From Ruminococcaceae bacterium YRB3002 (lineage in GTDB: Bacteria > Bacillota > Clostridia > Saccharofermentanales > Saccharofermentanaceae), in the NCBI GenBank assembly GCA_900099715.1, contig FMTG01000003.1, forward strand, positions 62,001-126,000: a stretch of 64,000 nucleotides of DNA, given 5' to 3'. The position numbers were made by a program, and so were the translations under genes. Under the pieces are notes generated by a model. That model worked only from the letters and a program-made list of their open reading frames with translations, had not been told where the DNA came from and ran no database searches. The first letter of the stretch is position 1, and each line of letters starts with the position of its first letter. Shown one piece after another: positions 45,544 to 52,931 of this stretch.

Positions 45544-46086
45544 TCACTCCACGATTATCCTGAATTCATCATCAGTCAAACGCCCTTCGGTCTTACGGAT
45601 TATCATCATCGGATCGTAGAAAGGAAGGCCGAGTCTGTCCAGTTCTATCTTGATCTTATCCCTGGTGCGGGGAAAACATCGCGACTCCAGGAATTCTTCA
45701 TAATCTTCATACGCAGGCTTATCATTACGGCCGAAAGGAAGCTTCGTATAGTCGTAGTTGAAGTTATACACCTTGATCAGGCGCTTCACATCATCAACAT
45801 CGATGATCGCACATACATCATTCCCTTCACAATACCAGAGCCTCAAAGGATATGCCTTCTCCGGGACGGTAACGCGCTCAACAACATCAGGATAGATTCC
45901 GAGCAGTTTTATGACAAGATCGACAGGACCTGTTACAGGAGAAGCACCTGACTCCCACCGTTCGACAGTCTTTTTGGACACGTTAACCAGGTCTGCAAAC
46001 TCCTGCTGAGTCATGCCAAGGCTGAGCCTTGCAGCCTTAATATCCTTGCCTTCCAATTGCCCTGCTGTAACGTACCGTCTCTTCAT
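45544..46086 (-). CDS. HTH antitoxin-like regulator paired with the HipA-like kinase
   Basis: 180 residues from the ATG at 46086, with GAGGTG 6 bases upstream. The N-terminal XRE-type helix-turn-helix reads IKAARLSLGMTQQEFADLVN, then VSKKTVERWESG. The C-terminal part has a strand region (LRLWYCEGNDVCAIIDVDDVKR) and a segment with FLESRCFPRTRDK and FYDPMMIIRKTEGR that is not the usual HipB tail. It may combine antitoxin and a HipS-like accessory domain (inference). The promoter carries an operator dyad, fitting autoregulation. Confidence 0.75.
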   Translation of the reverse strand: MKRRYVTAGQLEGKDIKAARLSLGMTQQEFADLVNVSKKTVERWESGASPVTGPVDLVIKLLGIYPDVVERVTVPEKAYPLRLWYCEGNDVCAIIDVDDVKRLIKVYNFNYDYTKLPFGRNDKPAYEDYEEFLESRCFPRTRDKIKIELDRLGLPFYDPMMIIRKTEGRLTDDEFRIIVE

Positions 46087-46105
46087 GCACATCACCTCTG
46101 AGCAT

Positions 46106-46135
46106 ATTATACCCTCATTATGAGGGTTGAATCAA
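46106..46135 (-). promoter_or_regulatory. Promoter and operator of the HTH/HipA-like pair
   Basis: On the minus strand -35 TTGATT (46130-46135) and -10 TATAAT (46106-46111) are 18 bases apart. The spacer is filled by the dyad ACCCTCAT-T-ATGAGGGT (46111-46127). A third half-site, ACCCTC, lies upstream at 46144-46149. This is the layout expected for repression by the HTH protein. Confidence 0.8.
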
Positions 46136-46205
46136 GCATTTTTACCCTCGAAATGTCTCTTGCACGAATTTGTTATATACCAATCTGGTACAACTGCTGA
46201 TTCAG

Positions 46206-48665
46206 CTACCTCAGATATGTCTTCATCTTCTCGATAAAAGTATCTAGAAACCTTCCAAGGTTTAATTGTTCAGCAAAAAACTGTCTGAGTTCTTCATCGC
46301 TTATAAAACTAAGGTCTGACCATTCAGGCTGAATCCCATCAAGATATGATGTAGATGAAACATCTATTTCGTCGCCTTCAGACAGTGATGCAAGATAACT
46401 CTCGTCAAACAGTTTATGTACACCAATGAACATGGCATCCGGGGTTCTGTTTTTGTAGTCCGCGTCATTAGCGATATCATAGTATATCTTCAGGTCATTT
46501 TGCGTTAATACATCCAACTGTTTGTATAATCCTTCACCCGTAACCTTATCTACTTTTTCCCTGTGTAATGCCTTCTCGGGGATCAGATAACAAAAAGCAT
46601 ATGGTATACCAATACCCTTCATTTGCGCCGTTTCTCCCAATAACCCTTCAGAAAAGTTCTTATAATTCTGCTTAAAATTGTTTGACAATAACTTGAAGGC
46701 AATAGCTCCAAGTATCTGGTCGTCTTTCAATACGCACACATCAACATTTTTGGAATCAAAATTCCCTTCCACTCCCATTTCTTTTCCAAATGAATAACCA
46801 TCAGCAACAATGTCATAATCCTGACCAAGTTTGTATTTCAACACCTTCGCCAGATACGAATGAAAAGGCTTTACTCTTTCTGGGCTGGTTACTCCATTCG
46901 CGGCCATATTTTCATATGACTCTTTGATGCAGCAAACAAATTTATCGGTAAACAGCTTGTTCATATAATCTTCATCAGCTATTGGAAGAGCCTCAATCGG
47001 AACCTCAACAGGAAGATTAGGGAATTTTGTTAACTGAGTACCATAATTCTTAACAAACGTGCTCGATACAGAAACATATCCACCTTGCATATCCTTGCCT
47101 ACCAACGTGCAATACTTATGGAAATCAGGAGATGACAGAATATTTCTGACTTCTTCAAGTTCTTTATCATACAACAAATCATTAAACGTTGAGCTGGATC
47201 CATTGGGTGCAATAAACGGAGACGGATCGATAGTAATATAGATTCCGGAATATACGATTACATCTTCATCCACGACGTGAACCTCTATACTCGCTTTGCT
47301 CTTATCTATCACGTGCTTAAAAACAAGCTTTTTATATCCACTGTTTACCAGACCTTGACTACGGCCAAATTCAAACCAACTTGCATTGGAATCCATATCT
47401 CTTGATTCGAGATCTTCCCAGTGTTCCTGAAGATATGCGTAAGCATTCGGAAATCTCTTTTTCAAATCATCCTCAGAAAATGGTTCATATTTTGTTGCCA
47501 GCTCTGTATTATCACTTATCTTACGAAGTTTCATCTTGGGTTTGTTCTGATATGGAAACAAAATATATAGATTTGAGTTATCTATGTCACCGTTATATTT
47601 GGAAGCTTTGACACATCTATGCAGGATATTGGACTCAATCTGCCATCCATTAAACCAAACATTTTTCTTCTTGTCGGTATGTTTTCCCTTATATGGAATC
47701 TTACCGTCTTTATCAAGATATGCTTCCCCGACATATACAACATCACGATTTGTTGCAATACCATTCTGCACCGTTGCAATACTCTTAATCTTAATCGGTC
47801 TCTTATCATTCTGCTGAAGGTACAGAATATCATCATCGGAGCTAAGATTCCACGTAGTATCTTTCAACTGATTTCTAAAGTAATCATACCTTATCATATT
47901 GCGGATCGTCATTCTATACATGTTGTATTCCCTGTATTCAATGAAATCACTATTAATACGTTTTTTGTTCTTATCAATGACACATATGCATGTGTATGTA
48001 TCCTTATCAAATATCTTGGAATCTTTAAAATCGAACAACGCGGACAGCAGCCCATTTTCTACCAGATAGTTACGAAATTTCTTCTGCGATGTATTTCTCA
48101 GGAATGAATTAGGCGTAATATATGATAATCTTCCAACATCTTCATTAAGCATCTTGATTCCCAGCACGTAAAACACTACATAAAGATCTGTAGTACCATC
48201 TGAATACTCAAAATCCTTAACAAGTTCACGATAATCACTCTTTATATTATGTATCCGTACGTATGGTGGATTGCCGACACAGACATCCATTTTTCCCTCG
48301 TATTCTTTGTATTCTTTCAGTGTATCGCCGCAAACAAGATGAGACCATGAAGGTAATGGTATTTCATACACTGTCAAGAAACTGTTAAGCTTTTGGATTG
48401 TCTCATCATATAACTCCTGATCCTTTTCAATTCCATAAACATGTGAGTCTATAATCTCACAGATATCATCTGGTTCTATTTCCTCCTTCAAGGCCTCATG
48501 AATAATACGAGAGACAATCTCTATCAGAAAAGCTCCTTTACCAAAAGATGGTTCCATAATTGTTTTAGTTAATACGGCTCTCCCATTATACTTTACAGAA
48601 TCCAGAATCATCGTAACAACTTCTGTTGGAGTAAAAACCTGTCCTTCATCCTTTACACTTGACAT
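46206..48665 (-). CDS. Eco57I-type adenine-specific DNA methylase (type IIG-like restriction-modification protein)
   Basis: 819 residues from the ATG at 48665 (AAGGGAG upstream). The methylase domain has motif X GQVFTPTEVVTMIL, motif I EPSFGKGAFLIEIV and motif IV NPPYVRI at about residue 130. A target-recognition-like middle part follows. The C-terminal 200 residues contain FDSKNVDVCVLKDDQILGAI with FKLLSNNFKQNYKNF and GLLGETAQM, which resembles a PD-(D/E)XK nuclease region. The expected E-x-K reads A-F-K, so cleavage activity is doubtful. No separate nuclease gene is nearby. The DNA is clearly richer in A and T than its neighbours, suggesting transfer. Confidence 0.8.
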   Translation of the reverse strand: MSSVKDEGQVFTPTEVVTMILDSVKYNGRAVLTKTIMEPSFGKGAFLIEIVSRIIHEALKEEIEPDDICEIIDSHVYGIEKDQELYDETIQKLNSFLTVYEIPLPSWSHLVCGDTLKEYKEYEGKMDVCVGNPPYVRIHNIKSDYRELVKDFEYSDGTTDLYVVFYVLGIKMLNEDVGRLSYITPNSFLRNTSQKKFRNYLVENGLLSALFDFKDSKIFDKDTYTCICVIDKNKKRINSDFIEYREYNMYRMTIRNMIRYDYFRNQLKDTTWNLSSDDDILYLQQNDKRPIKIKSIATVQNGIATNRDVVYVGEAYLDKDGKIPYKGKHTDKKKNVWFNGWQIESNILHRCVKASKYNGDIDNSNLYILFPYQNKPKMKLRKISDNTELATKYEPFSEDDLKKRFPNAYAYLQEHWEDLESRDMDSNASWFEFGRSQGLVNSGYKKLVFKHVIDKSKASIEVHVVDEDVIVYSGIYITIDPSPFIAPNGSSSTFNDLLYDKELEEVRNILSSPDFHKYCTLVGKDMQGGYVSVSSTFVKNYGTQLTKFPNLPVEVPIEALPIADEDYMNKLFTDKFVCCIKESYENMAANGVTSPERVKPFHSYLAKVLKYKLGQDYDIVADGYSFGKEMGVEGNFDSKNVDVCVLKDDQILGAIAFKLLSNNFKQNYKNFSEGLLGETAQMKGIGIPYAFCYLIPEKALHREKVDKVTGEGLYKQLDVLTQNDLKIYYDIANDADYKNRTPDAMFIGVHKLFDESYLASLSEGDEIDVSSTSYLDGIQPEWSDLSFISDEELRQFFAEQLNLGRFLDTFIEKMKTYLR

Positions 48666-48675
48666 AATAAGTCTC

Positions 48676-48701
48676 CCTTCCTGACAGGGCACTCAGGAAG
48701 G
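48676..48701 (-). promoter_or_regulatory. Hairpin overlapping the methylase ribosome binding site
   Basis: Perfect 9-bp arms CCTTCCTGA (48676-48684) and TCAGGAAGG (48693-48701) surround an 8-base loop. In the mRNA the 3' arm ends in AGGAAGG, which runs into the ribosome binding site just ahead of the ATG. It could act as a translational control hairpin or a protein-binding dyad. Confidence 0.55.
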
Positions 48702-48711
48702 TTCTATAAAG

Positions 48712-48842
48712 GTGTACTTTTTAGAAATCCGGTTTCTTGTGGAAAATTTGTCTTAAGCTGGTCTAAAGTGACTTAAATAGTACATTTCATGTGGTATCCT
48801 TATATCAATACAAACAATAAGGGTCATCACAGGAAAGTACAC
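48712..48842. repeat. Inverted GTGTACTTT/AAAGTACAC pair between recombinase and methylase genes
   Basis: GTGTACTTT (48712-48720) and AAAGTACAC (48834-48842) flank about 113 A/T-rich bases that hold no gene but do hold the methylase promoter region and a TTAAG...CTTAA dyad. The right copy is also part of the recombinase terminator. It might be a recombination site for the adjacent recombinase, but that is speculative. Confidence 0.35.
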
Positions 48843-48859
48843 TTTCTTGGAATGACCCT

Positions 48860-48860
<1 letters not shown>
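48819..48860 (-). terminator. Terminator overlapping the recombinase stop codon
   Basis: AAGGGTCAT (48819-48827) pairs with ATGACCCTT (48852-48860), with an inner GAAAGT/ACTTTC stem. ATTGTTTG follows on the minus strand. Confidence 0.75.
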
Positions 48861-49570
<710 letters not shown>

Positions 49571-49596
49571 GTGTTCGTATTTGATTGTGGTTGTTG

Positions 49597-49860
49597 TTAT
49601 TCCTTGCTTTCCCAACGGAACTGAGGAACAAGTTCCCTGTCACGTATATCCTTCAGGCAGAGATTGATCAGTGTCTGATAAGGGATGCCGAGACGGTTAG
49701 CCGAAGCCTTAAAATAATCAATAGTATCGGTCTCAAGACTGATAGTGATCACTTTCTTCTGAGGTTTTCCGGTGCCGGATCGCTGTTCTTCTGCATCGAC
49801 GCTTACTATCAGATCCTGATCAGTGTTCTTTGGATTATCAGTTTTCTTTGTTCTTGCCAT
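49597..49860 (-). CDS. Ribbon-helix-helix (BrnA/CopG-like) protein
   Basis: 87 residues from the ATG at 49860, with GAGGTG upstream. The disordered N-terminus (RTKKTDNPKNTDQD) is followed by KKVITISLETDTIDYFKASANRLGIPYQTLINLCL, with a typical strand-helix-helix DNA-binding fold like BrnA or CopG antitoxins. No BrnT-like toxin gene adjoins it. It could regulate the recombinase or be the remaining half of a toxin-antitoxin pair. Confidence 0.75.
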   Translation of the reverse strand: MARTKKTDNPKNTDQDLIVSVDAEEQRSGTGKPQKKVITISLETDTIDYFKASANRLGIPYQTLINLCLKDIRDRELVPQFRWESKE

Positions 49861-49931
49861 AATAATCACCTCATCTTAATCCGTGCGCCTTACCCACTAT
49901 TGTAATTATAAATATATTCTAAATATATTCA

Positions 49932-49960
49932 ATAGCATTTTTACATATTCATGTTATAAT
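49932..49960 (+). promoter_or_regulatory. Promoter of the TxpA-like toxin mRNA
   Basis: A perfect -10 TATAAT (49955-49960) with a weak -35 ATAGCA 17 bases upstream. Transcription would begin near 49967, about 95 bases before the toxin start codon, leaving a long structured leader that includes the CGGGTATACCCG palindrome (50021-50032). Confidence 0.65.
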
Positions 49961-49970
49961 CTCAGTTGAG

Positions 49971-50006
49971 CACGGCCTGCATAATGGGCGGTTTGCCTTC
50001 TGAGTA
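49971..50006 (+). repeat. Left arm of the inverted leader repeat
   Basis: CACGGCCTGCA, a short variable part, then GGGCGGTTTGCCTTCTGAGTA. The right arm at 50228-50259 (minus strand) reads CACGGTCCGCA, then GGACGGTTGCCTTCTGAGTA. Each arm lies just after a promoter, so the toxin mRNA and the convergent RNA begin with almost the same sequence. Confidence 0.85.
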
Positions 50007-50061
50007 CTTTATGTACATTTCGGGTATACCCGGAAGAGTTTAGGAAAGGAGGGCTGTGAAC

Positions 50062-50178
50062 GTGACAGCATATGAGATCTTATCTCTGGTGATCGCCATG
50101 ATCGGCCTGCTGATAGGTATCGTTACCCTGTTGCTGAAGCTATTTGCCTATCTGGATTCCAGATACAAGCGCAAATAA
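50062..50178 (+). CDS. TxpA/Hol-Tox-like small hydrophobic toxin
   Basis: 38 residues, the only protein gene on the plus strand. It begins with GTG, 9 bases after AGGAGG; a second GTG at 50056 is too close to that site. The sequence has the family start MTAYEIL, a single helix (VIAMIGLLIGIVTLLLKLF) and the basic end DSRYKRK. TxpA, BsrG and YonT-type type I toxins share this form and depolarise or damage the membrane. A convergent promoter, overlapping 3' end and structured leader support a type I toxin-antitoxin locus. Confidence 0.82.
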   Translation: MTAYEILSLVIAMIGLLIGIVTLLLKLFAYLDSRYKRK

Positions 50179-50181
50179 AGA

Positions 50182-50218
50182 ACCCACCCATTACGGATTG
50201 CGAACCTGATGGGTGGGT
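50182..50218. terminator. Shared hairpin at the convergent ends of toxin mRNA and antisense RNA
   Basis: ACCCACCCAT (50182-50191) and ATGGGTGGGT (50209-50218) form a perfect 10-bp stem. The T-rich tail is good only for the minus-strand RNA; on the plus side ATAAAACC follows, so toxin-mRNA termination here is less certain. Confidence 0.75.
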
Positions 50219-50227
50219 ATAAAACCA

Positions 50228-50259
50228 TACTCAGAAGGCAACCGTCCTTGCGGACCGTG
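50228..50259 (-). repeat. Right arm of the inverted leader repeat
   Basis: Minus-strand CACGGTCCGCAAGGACGGT with TGCCTTCTGAGTA, matching the left arm at 49971-50006. In a plus-strand read-through transcript the two arms could pair and enclose the whole toxin frame. Confidence 0.85.
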
Positions 50260-50403
50260 TTCTTCATGAGATTATTGTAGCATCTGTATCTGGAAGCGTC
50301 AACTTAACGCGGTTTGTTCAATGCAATATGATCCTTCTCATGTTGTCGCTGAAAGAACATTCTTTGCTGCAGACATGCCAACAGCTTACCCCTCGCATGT
50401 TGA

Positions 50404-50596
50404 TGTATGTCAAACTTCTAAAAATCGGGATTTGACATACAAAAATGGTCTGTTTTGTATGTCAAATGTTGGAAAAATGAAATTTGACATACAGATATTA
50501 AGATTTTGTATGTCAAACTCTCGAAAATCCAACTTTGACATACATTTTCCTGTGATTTTGTATGTCAAATCTTTAAAAATCAACTTTTGACATACA
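50404..50596. repeat. Array of four palindromic units, period 51-52 bp
   Basis: Each unit is TGTATGTCAAA, 16 variable bases, TTTGACATACA. The units lie at 50404-50441, 50456-50493, 50507-50544 and 50559-50596. All eight arms are identical. The 16-base loops always have A-runs in the middle but otherwise differ, and the linkers are 13-14 bases. It lies in a region without protein genes (50303-50697). I know no function. A plus-strand frame through it (CMSN...FDI repeats) is a by-product of the repeat. Confidence 0.95.
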
Positions 50597-50616
50597 AACC
50601 GGTATAAATAAACACG

Positions 50617-50635
50617 AAGGGCGAGCGCTGCCCTT
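50617..50635 (-). terminator. Possible terminator of the 58.7-50.7 kb operon
   Basis: On the minus strand AAGGGC, loop AGCGCTC, GCCCTT is followed by CGTGTTTATTTAT. It lies about 60 bases past the stop at 50698. Confidence 0.45.
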
Positions 50636-50636
50636 G

Positions 50637-50697
50637 CGAGCGGATTTACCGCAGGAGCGAAGCGACGATGACTGAAGCGAGCAAGCGGTCGCGAGCC
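50637..50697. repeat. GC-rich AGGGCTCGC element, copy B
   Basis: On the minus strand it begins AGGGCTCGCGACCG directly after the stop codon of the DUF308-like gene, then has a series of GCTCGC/TCGCTT motifs up to the hairpin at 50617. It shares its start with copy A at 33201. No protein is encoded. Confidence 0.45.
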
Positions 50698-51240
50698 CTA
50701 CTGGATATACACCATCGCCGTCTTCTTAAATGCCCTGATTATCCGCTGACATGCAGATATTATCAGTCCCACGGCATATGCATATACAGCTGCAGTCGGT
50801 TCATGCTGGATCACCATGCTCAAGATCATTACCAGCACGATAAGTATCATTGCCACGCCATATGAGATACTGGCCTTCCACTGAGGTGATCCCATCTTCA
50901 TCGATTCCCTTGCTTTGAGGATCGCGAAGATTCCTGCAACCATGTTTATTGTTGCCGTGCAAAGGATGACATACACTCCAAGATCTGCTGCAACCTCACC
51001 GATAAACAGACCCAGGTCAAGATAGAAGATACTCCTGTAAAGTACTATCTTGCCTCCCACCATGGAACGTGCCATCTGGAAGTAGAAACCAAGCATTGCA
51101 AAACCCCTGATACAAAGACCTATGGTTAGTATGTAAATGGTAAGGATAAGGCCTTCCATCGGAACGAGTATCAGGATCTGTGCAAATAAAAACAGGATAA
51201 GTCCGACAAAGACATTCCAGATGCGTCTCTTCTTAGTCAT
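50698..51240 (-). CDS. HdeD/DUF308-like small membrane protein
   Basis: 180 residues with about six closely spaced helices (WNVFVGLILFLFAQILILVP, GLILTIYILTIGLCIRGF, ISYGVAMILIVLVMILSMVI). There is almost no soluble part, which suits the HdeD/DUF308 group. Members are linked to acid or envelope stress in some bacteria; the role here is not known. The start overlaps the preceding gene by 8 bases, and it is the last gene of a long run. Confidence 0.65.
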   Translation of the reverse strand: MTKKRRIWNVFVGLILFLFAQILILVPMEGLILTIYILTIGLCIRGFAMLGFYFQMARSMVGGKIVLYRSIFYLDLGLFIGEVAADLGVYVILCTATINMVAGIFAILKARESMKMGSPQWKASISYGVAMILIVLVMILSMVIQHEPTAAVYAYAVGLIISACQRIIRAFKKTAMVYIQ

Positions 51241-52357
51241 CGATGTTCACCCCCGCCTTGCGGATCATTTCCTTGGAGAAACCTGCGAGGAGATTTCCAG
51301 ACTTGAATATCCTGTTTGTCACCATGCTCTTCTGGGCAACCGCAGCATCGATAAATCTGCCAAGAACTGTCGATGAACGGTCTTTTTTGTCTGCGCCCGT
51401 ATATTCCGCATTATATGCATTCATATCAAAATCAGGGATATCGCATCCTGATATGCGCTCTGCCAGAGCCTTCCAGTCAGCGGACGCATCTGTCTGCCTT
51501 ATTAGGAGGATCCTTTCGATCTCATCCGCCCATGGCCGCACAGTCTCTTCCGCATACTTATCCACCTCGAATAAAGCGCCCTCCTGCCTCAGGCACTGCA
51601 TAGCATAAACCATCTGACAGAAAGCATTCATATAGTCTGAAGGATTGTCTTTAAGGATCTGTGTATAGCCGCCCCAGGCAGGCATATATCTGTATCTGGC
51701 AAAACCGTAATCCGGGAAATGACCTGCTCTTCCGTGACCGAGATTCATCACCGAATTCTCATCACTCTGGTAAAGACTGTTGGTGTATATTCCTTTGGAC
51801 GGATCATCTGGAGAAGCAGGGTTGTGGTTGAACCTGACAAGACGTTCTTTGTATCCTTCCTCAGATGGAATGATCTCGTAGAAATCATAATTGGTATTAT
51901 TGATGACAAACGAAGGCGTCCCCGCGAAAAACCTGTGCGCCCACGTATCCGCGAGCACATGCATAGCAAGACCTGTTGCCTCGAGACCTTTGCCTCTTGC
52001 CAGTTCCACAGTATCGACCAGGAGCTTGCTGTTTGTATTGCAAATAAGACGGTATTTCATGAGGTATCTGCGGGTACACCATTTTCGCGTTGCAGAAAGA
52101 TCGCCCGGGAGAAAATGAAAAGACGCCCAGATCCTGGTTATATTCTGCAGAGAGACTGGATCGGAGCCTGAATCCATAAGTTCCAGTTGGAGCTGTGTGG
52201 TGGCGGCATTCTGAGGCCCGGATATCTTGGCCAGATACGTCCTGGAGCAGCAGTCAACAAACTGTGCGCAGTATGCGATCCTGAGGCTGTCCTCATGAGG
52301 ATGGCCCGCCAGATATGCTGCACAGTATGTTGCGTAGTAATGAAAATCAAGCTGCAT
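51233..52357 (-). CDS. DUF6765-like protein with zinc phospholipase C-type fold
   Basis: 374 residues, no signal peptide. Motifs fit the DUF6765 group: MQLDFHYYATYCAAYLAGHP, AYCAQFVDCCS, FHFLPGD and, at about residue 128, GLAMHVLADTWAHRFFAG. The spaced His and Asp (HVLADTWAH) recall the metal ligands of zinc-dependent phospholipase C/S1-P1 nuclease folds. A hydrolase role is plausible but not shown. The gene overlaps its upstream neighbour by 11 bases. Confidence 0.75.
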   Translation of the reverse strand: MQLDFHYYATYCAAYLAGHPHEDSLRIAYCAQFVDCCSRTYLAKISGPQNAATTQLQLELMDSGSDPVSLQNITRIWASFHFLPGDLSATRKWCTRRYLMKYRLICNTNSKLLVDTVELARGKGLEATGLAMHVLADTWAHRFFAGTPSFVINNTNYDFYEIIPSEEGYKERLVRFNHNPASPDDPSKGIYTNSLYQSDENSVMNLGHGRAGHFPDYGFARYRYMPAWGGYTQILKDNPSDYMNAFCQMVYAMQCLRQEGALFEVDKYAEETVRPWADEIERILLIRQTDASADWKALAERISGCDIPDFDMNAYNAEYTGADKKDRSSTVLGRFIDAAVAQKSMVTNRIFKSGNLLAGFSKEMIRKAGVNIDD

Positions 52358-52931
52358 CGGAAGCCCTCTCTATGCTGCGCTGGTGTTTGCGCAGGCGGAT
52401 CGCCGAGATTATCAGTTCGACTACCATTATCATTGATGTAATCTCGATAAGGATCGATATAAAAGAATACTCTGTATCCGATATATGATCGGTCAGGAAC
52501 AGAACATATTCAGTAATCATCTTCGTCAGGCTCAGGATGTTGCTGATAATAATGCAGAACGCGAGCAGGATATACAGGATGTTCCGCCGTCTTCCGTTGC
52601 CTTCCTCTATCGCAGATCTCGCGACATAAAGCCTAACGCTGACCATGATCAGCAGAACTATAACAGTTGCTATCACGAGTATGACAAACGCAATGTTGTC
52701 AATGAAGGCACTTGAGTCAGGACCGGATTCCTCCCTGATAAGCTCCAGGTAGTATGAACGTTCGAGAAAAAGAGTTCCAAGAACTTTGATGACAGACCAT
52801 ATAGTGAACAGAGTAATGCCCTGACCTAAGATGATCAGTGTATTTTTGCACTGTCTGACCTTCACCATATCAGGTGAATTATCCACAAATAAAGATGGGT
52901 CAAACTTTATATGTTCACTGTGCTCCGACAT
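52347..52931 (-). CDS. Four-helix membrane protein of unknown function
   Basis: 194 residues with four hydrophobic stretches (TLIILGQGITLFTIWSVIKVL, IAFVILVIATVIVLLIMVSV, NILYILLAFCIIISNILSL, IEITSMIMVVELIISAIRL). It has a polar N-terminus (HSEHIKFDPSLFVDN) and a short basic C-terminus. I do not recognise the family. It overlaps the sirtuin gene by 17 bases and the DUF6765-like gene by 11, so the three are translated together. Confidence 0.7.
   Translation of the reverse strand: MSEHSEHIKFDPSLFVDNSPDMVKVRQCKNTLIILGQGITLFTIWSVIKVLGTLFLERSYYLELIREESGPDSSAFIDNIAFVILVIATVIVLLIMVSVRLYVARSAIEEGNGRRRNILYILLAFCIIISNILSLTKMITEYVLFLTDHISDTEYSFISILIEITSMIMVVELIISAIRLRKHQRSIERASDAA

Larger units (their letters stand above)
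50178..50267 (-). ncRNA. Predicted antisense antitoxin RNA
   Basis: A strong minus-strand promoter, -35 TTGACG (50297-50302), 17 bases, -10 TACAAT (50274-50279), would start an RNA near 50267. It passes a GTCC-GCAA-GGAC hairpin and ends at the hairpin 50218-50182, followed by TCTTTATTTG. It has no reading frame of note and is complementary to the 3' end of the toxin mRNA. The transcript ends are predictions. Confidence 0.7.

Noticed and set aside
49597-49860. Complete BrnTA toxin-antitoxin pair
   Set aside because: Only the ribbon-helix-helix half is visible; no BrnT-like frame lies on either side.
50321-50590. Plus-strand frame of 89 codons over the palindrome array, with repeated CMSN and FDI segments
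   Set aside because: Its repeats are the direct translation of the palindromic DNA units, no ribosome site precedes it, and it ends in the array.
50404-50596. CRISPR array
   Set aside because: The repeated part is a split palindrome with constant 16-base loops, the linkers are only 13-14 bases, and no cas gene is near.
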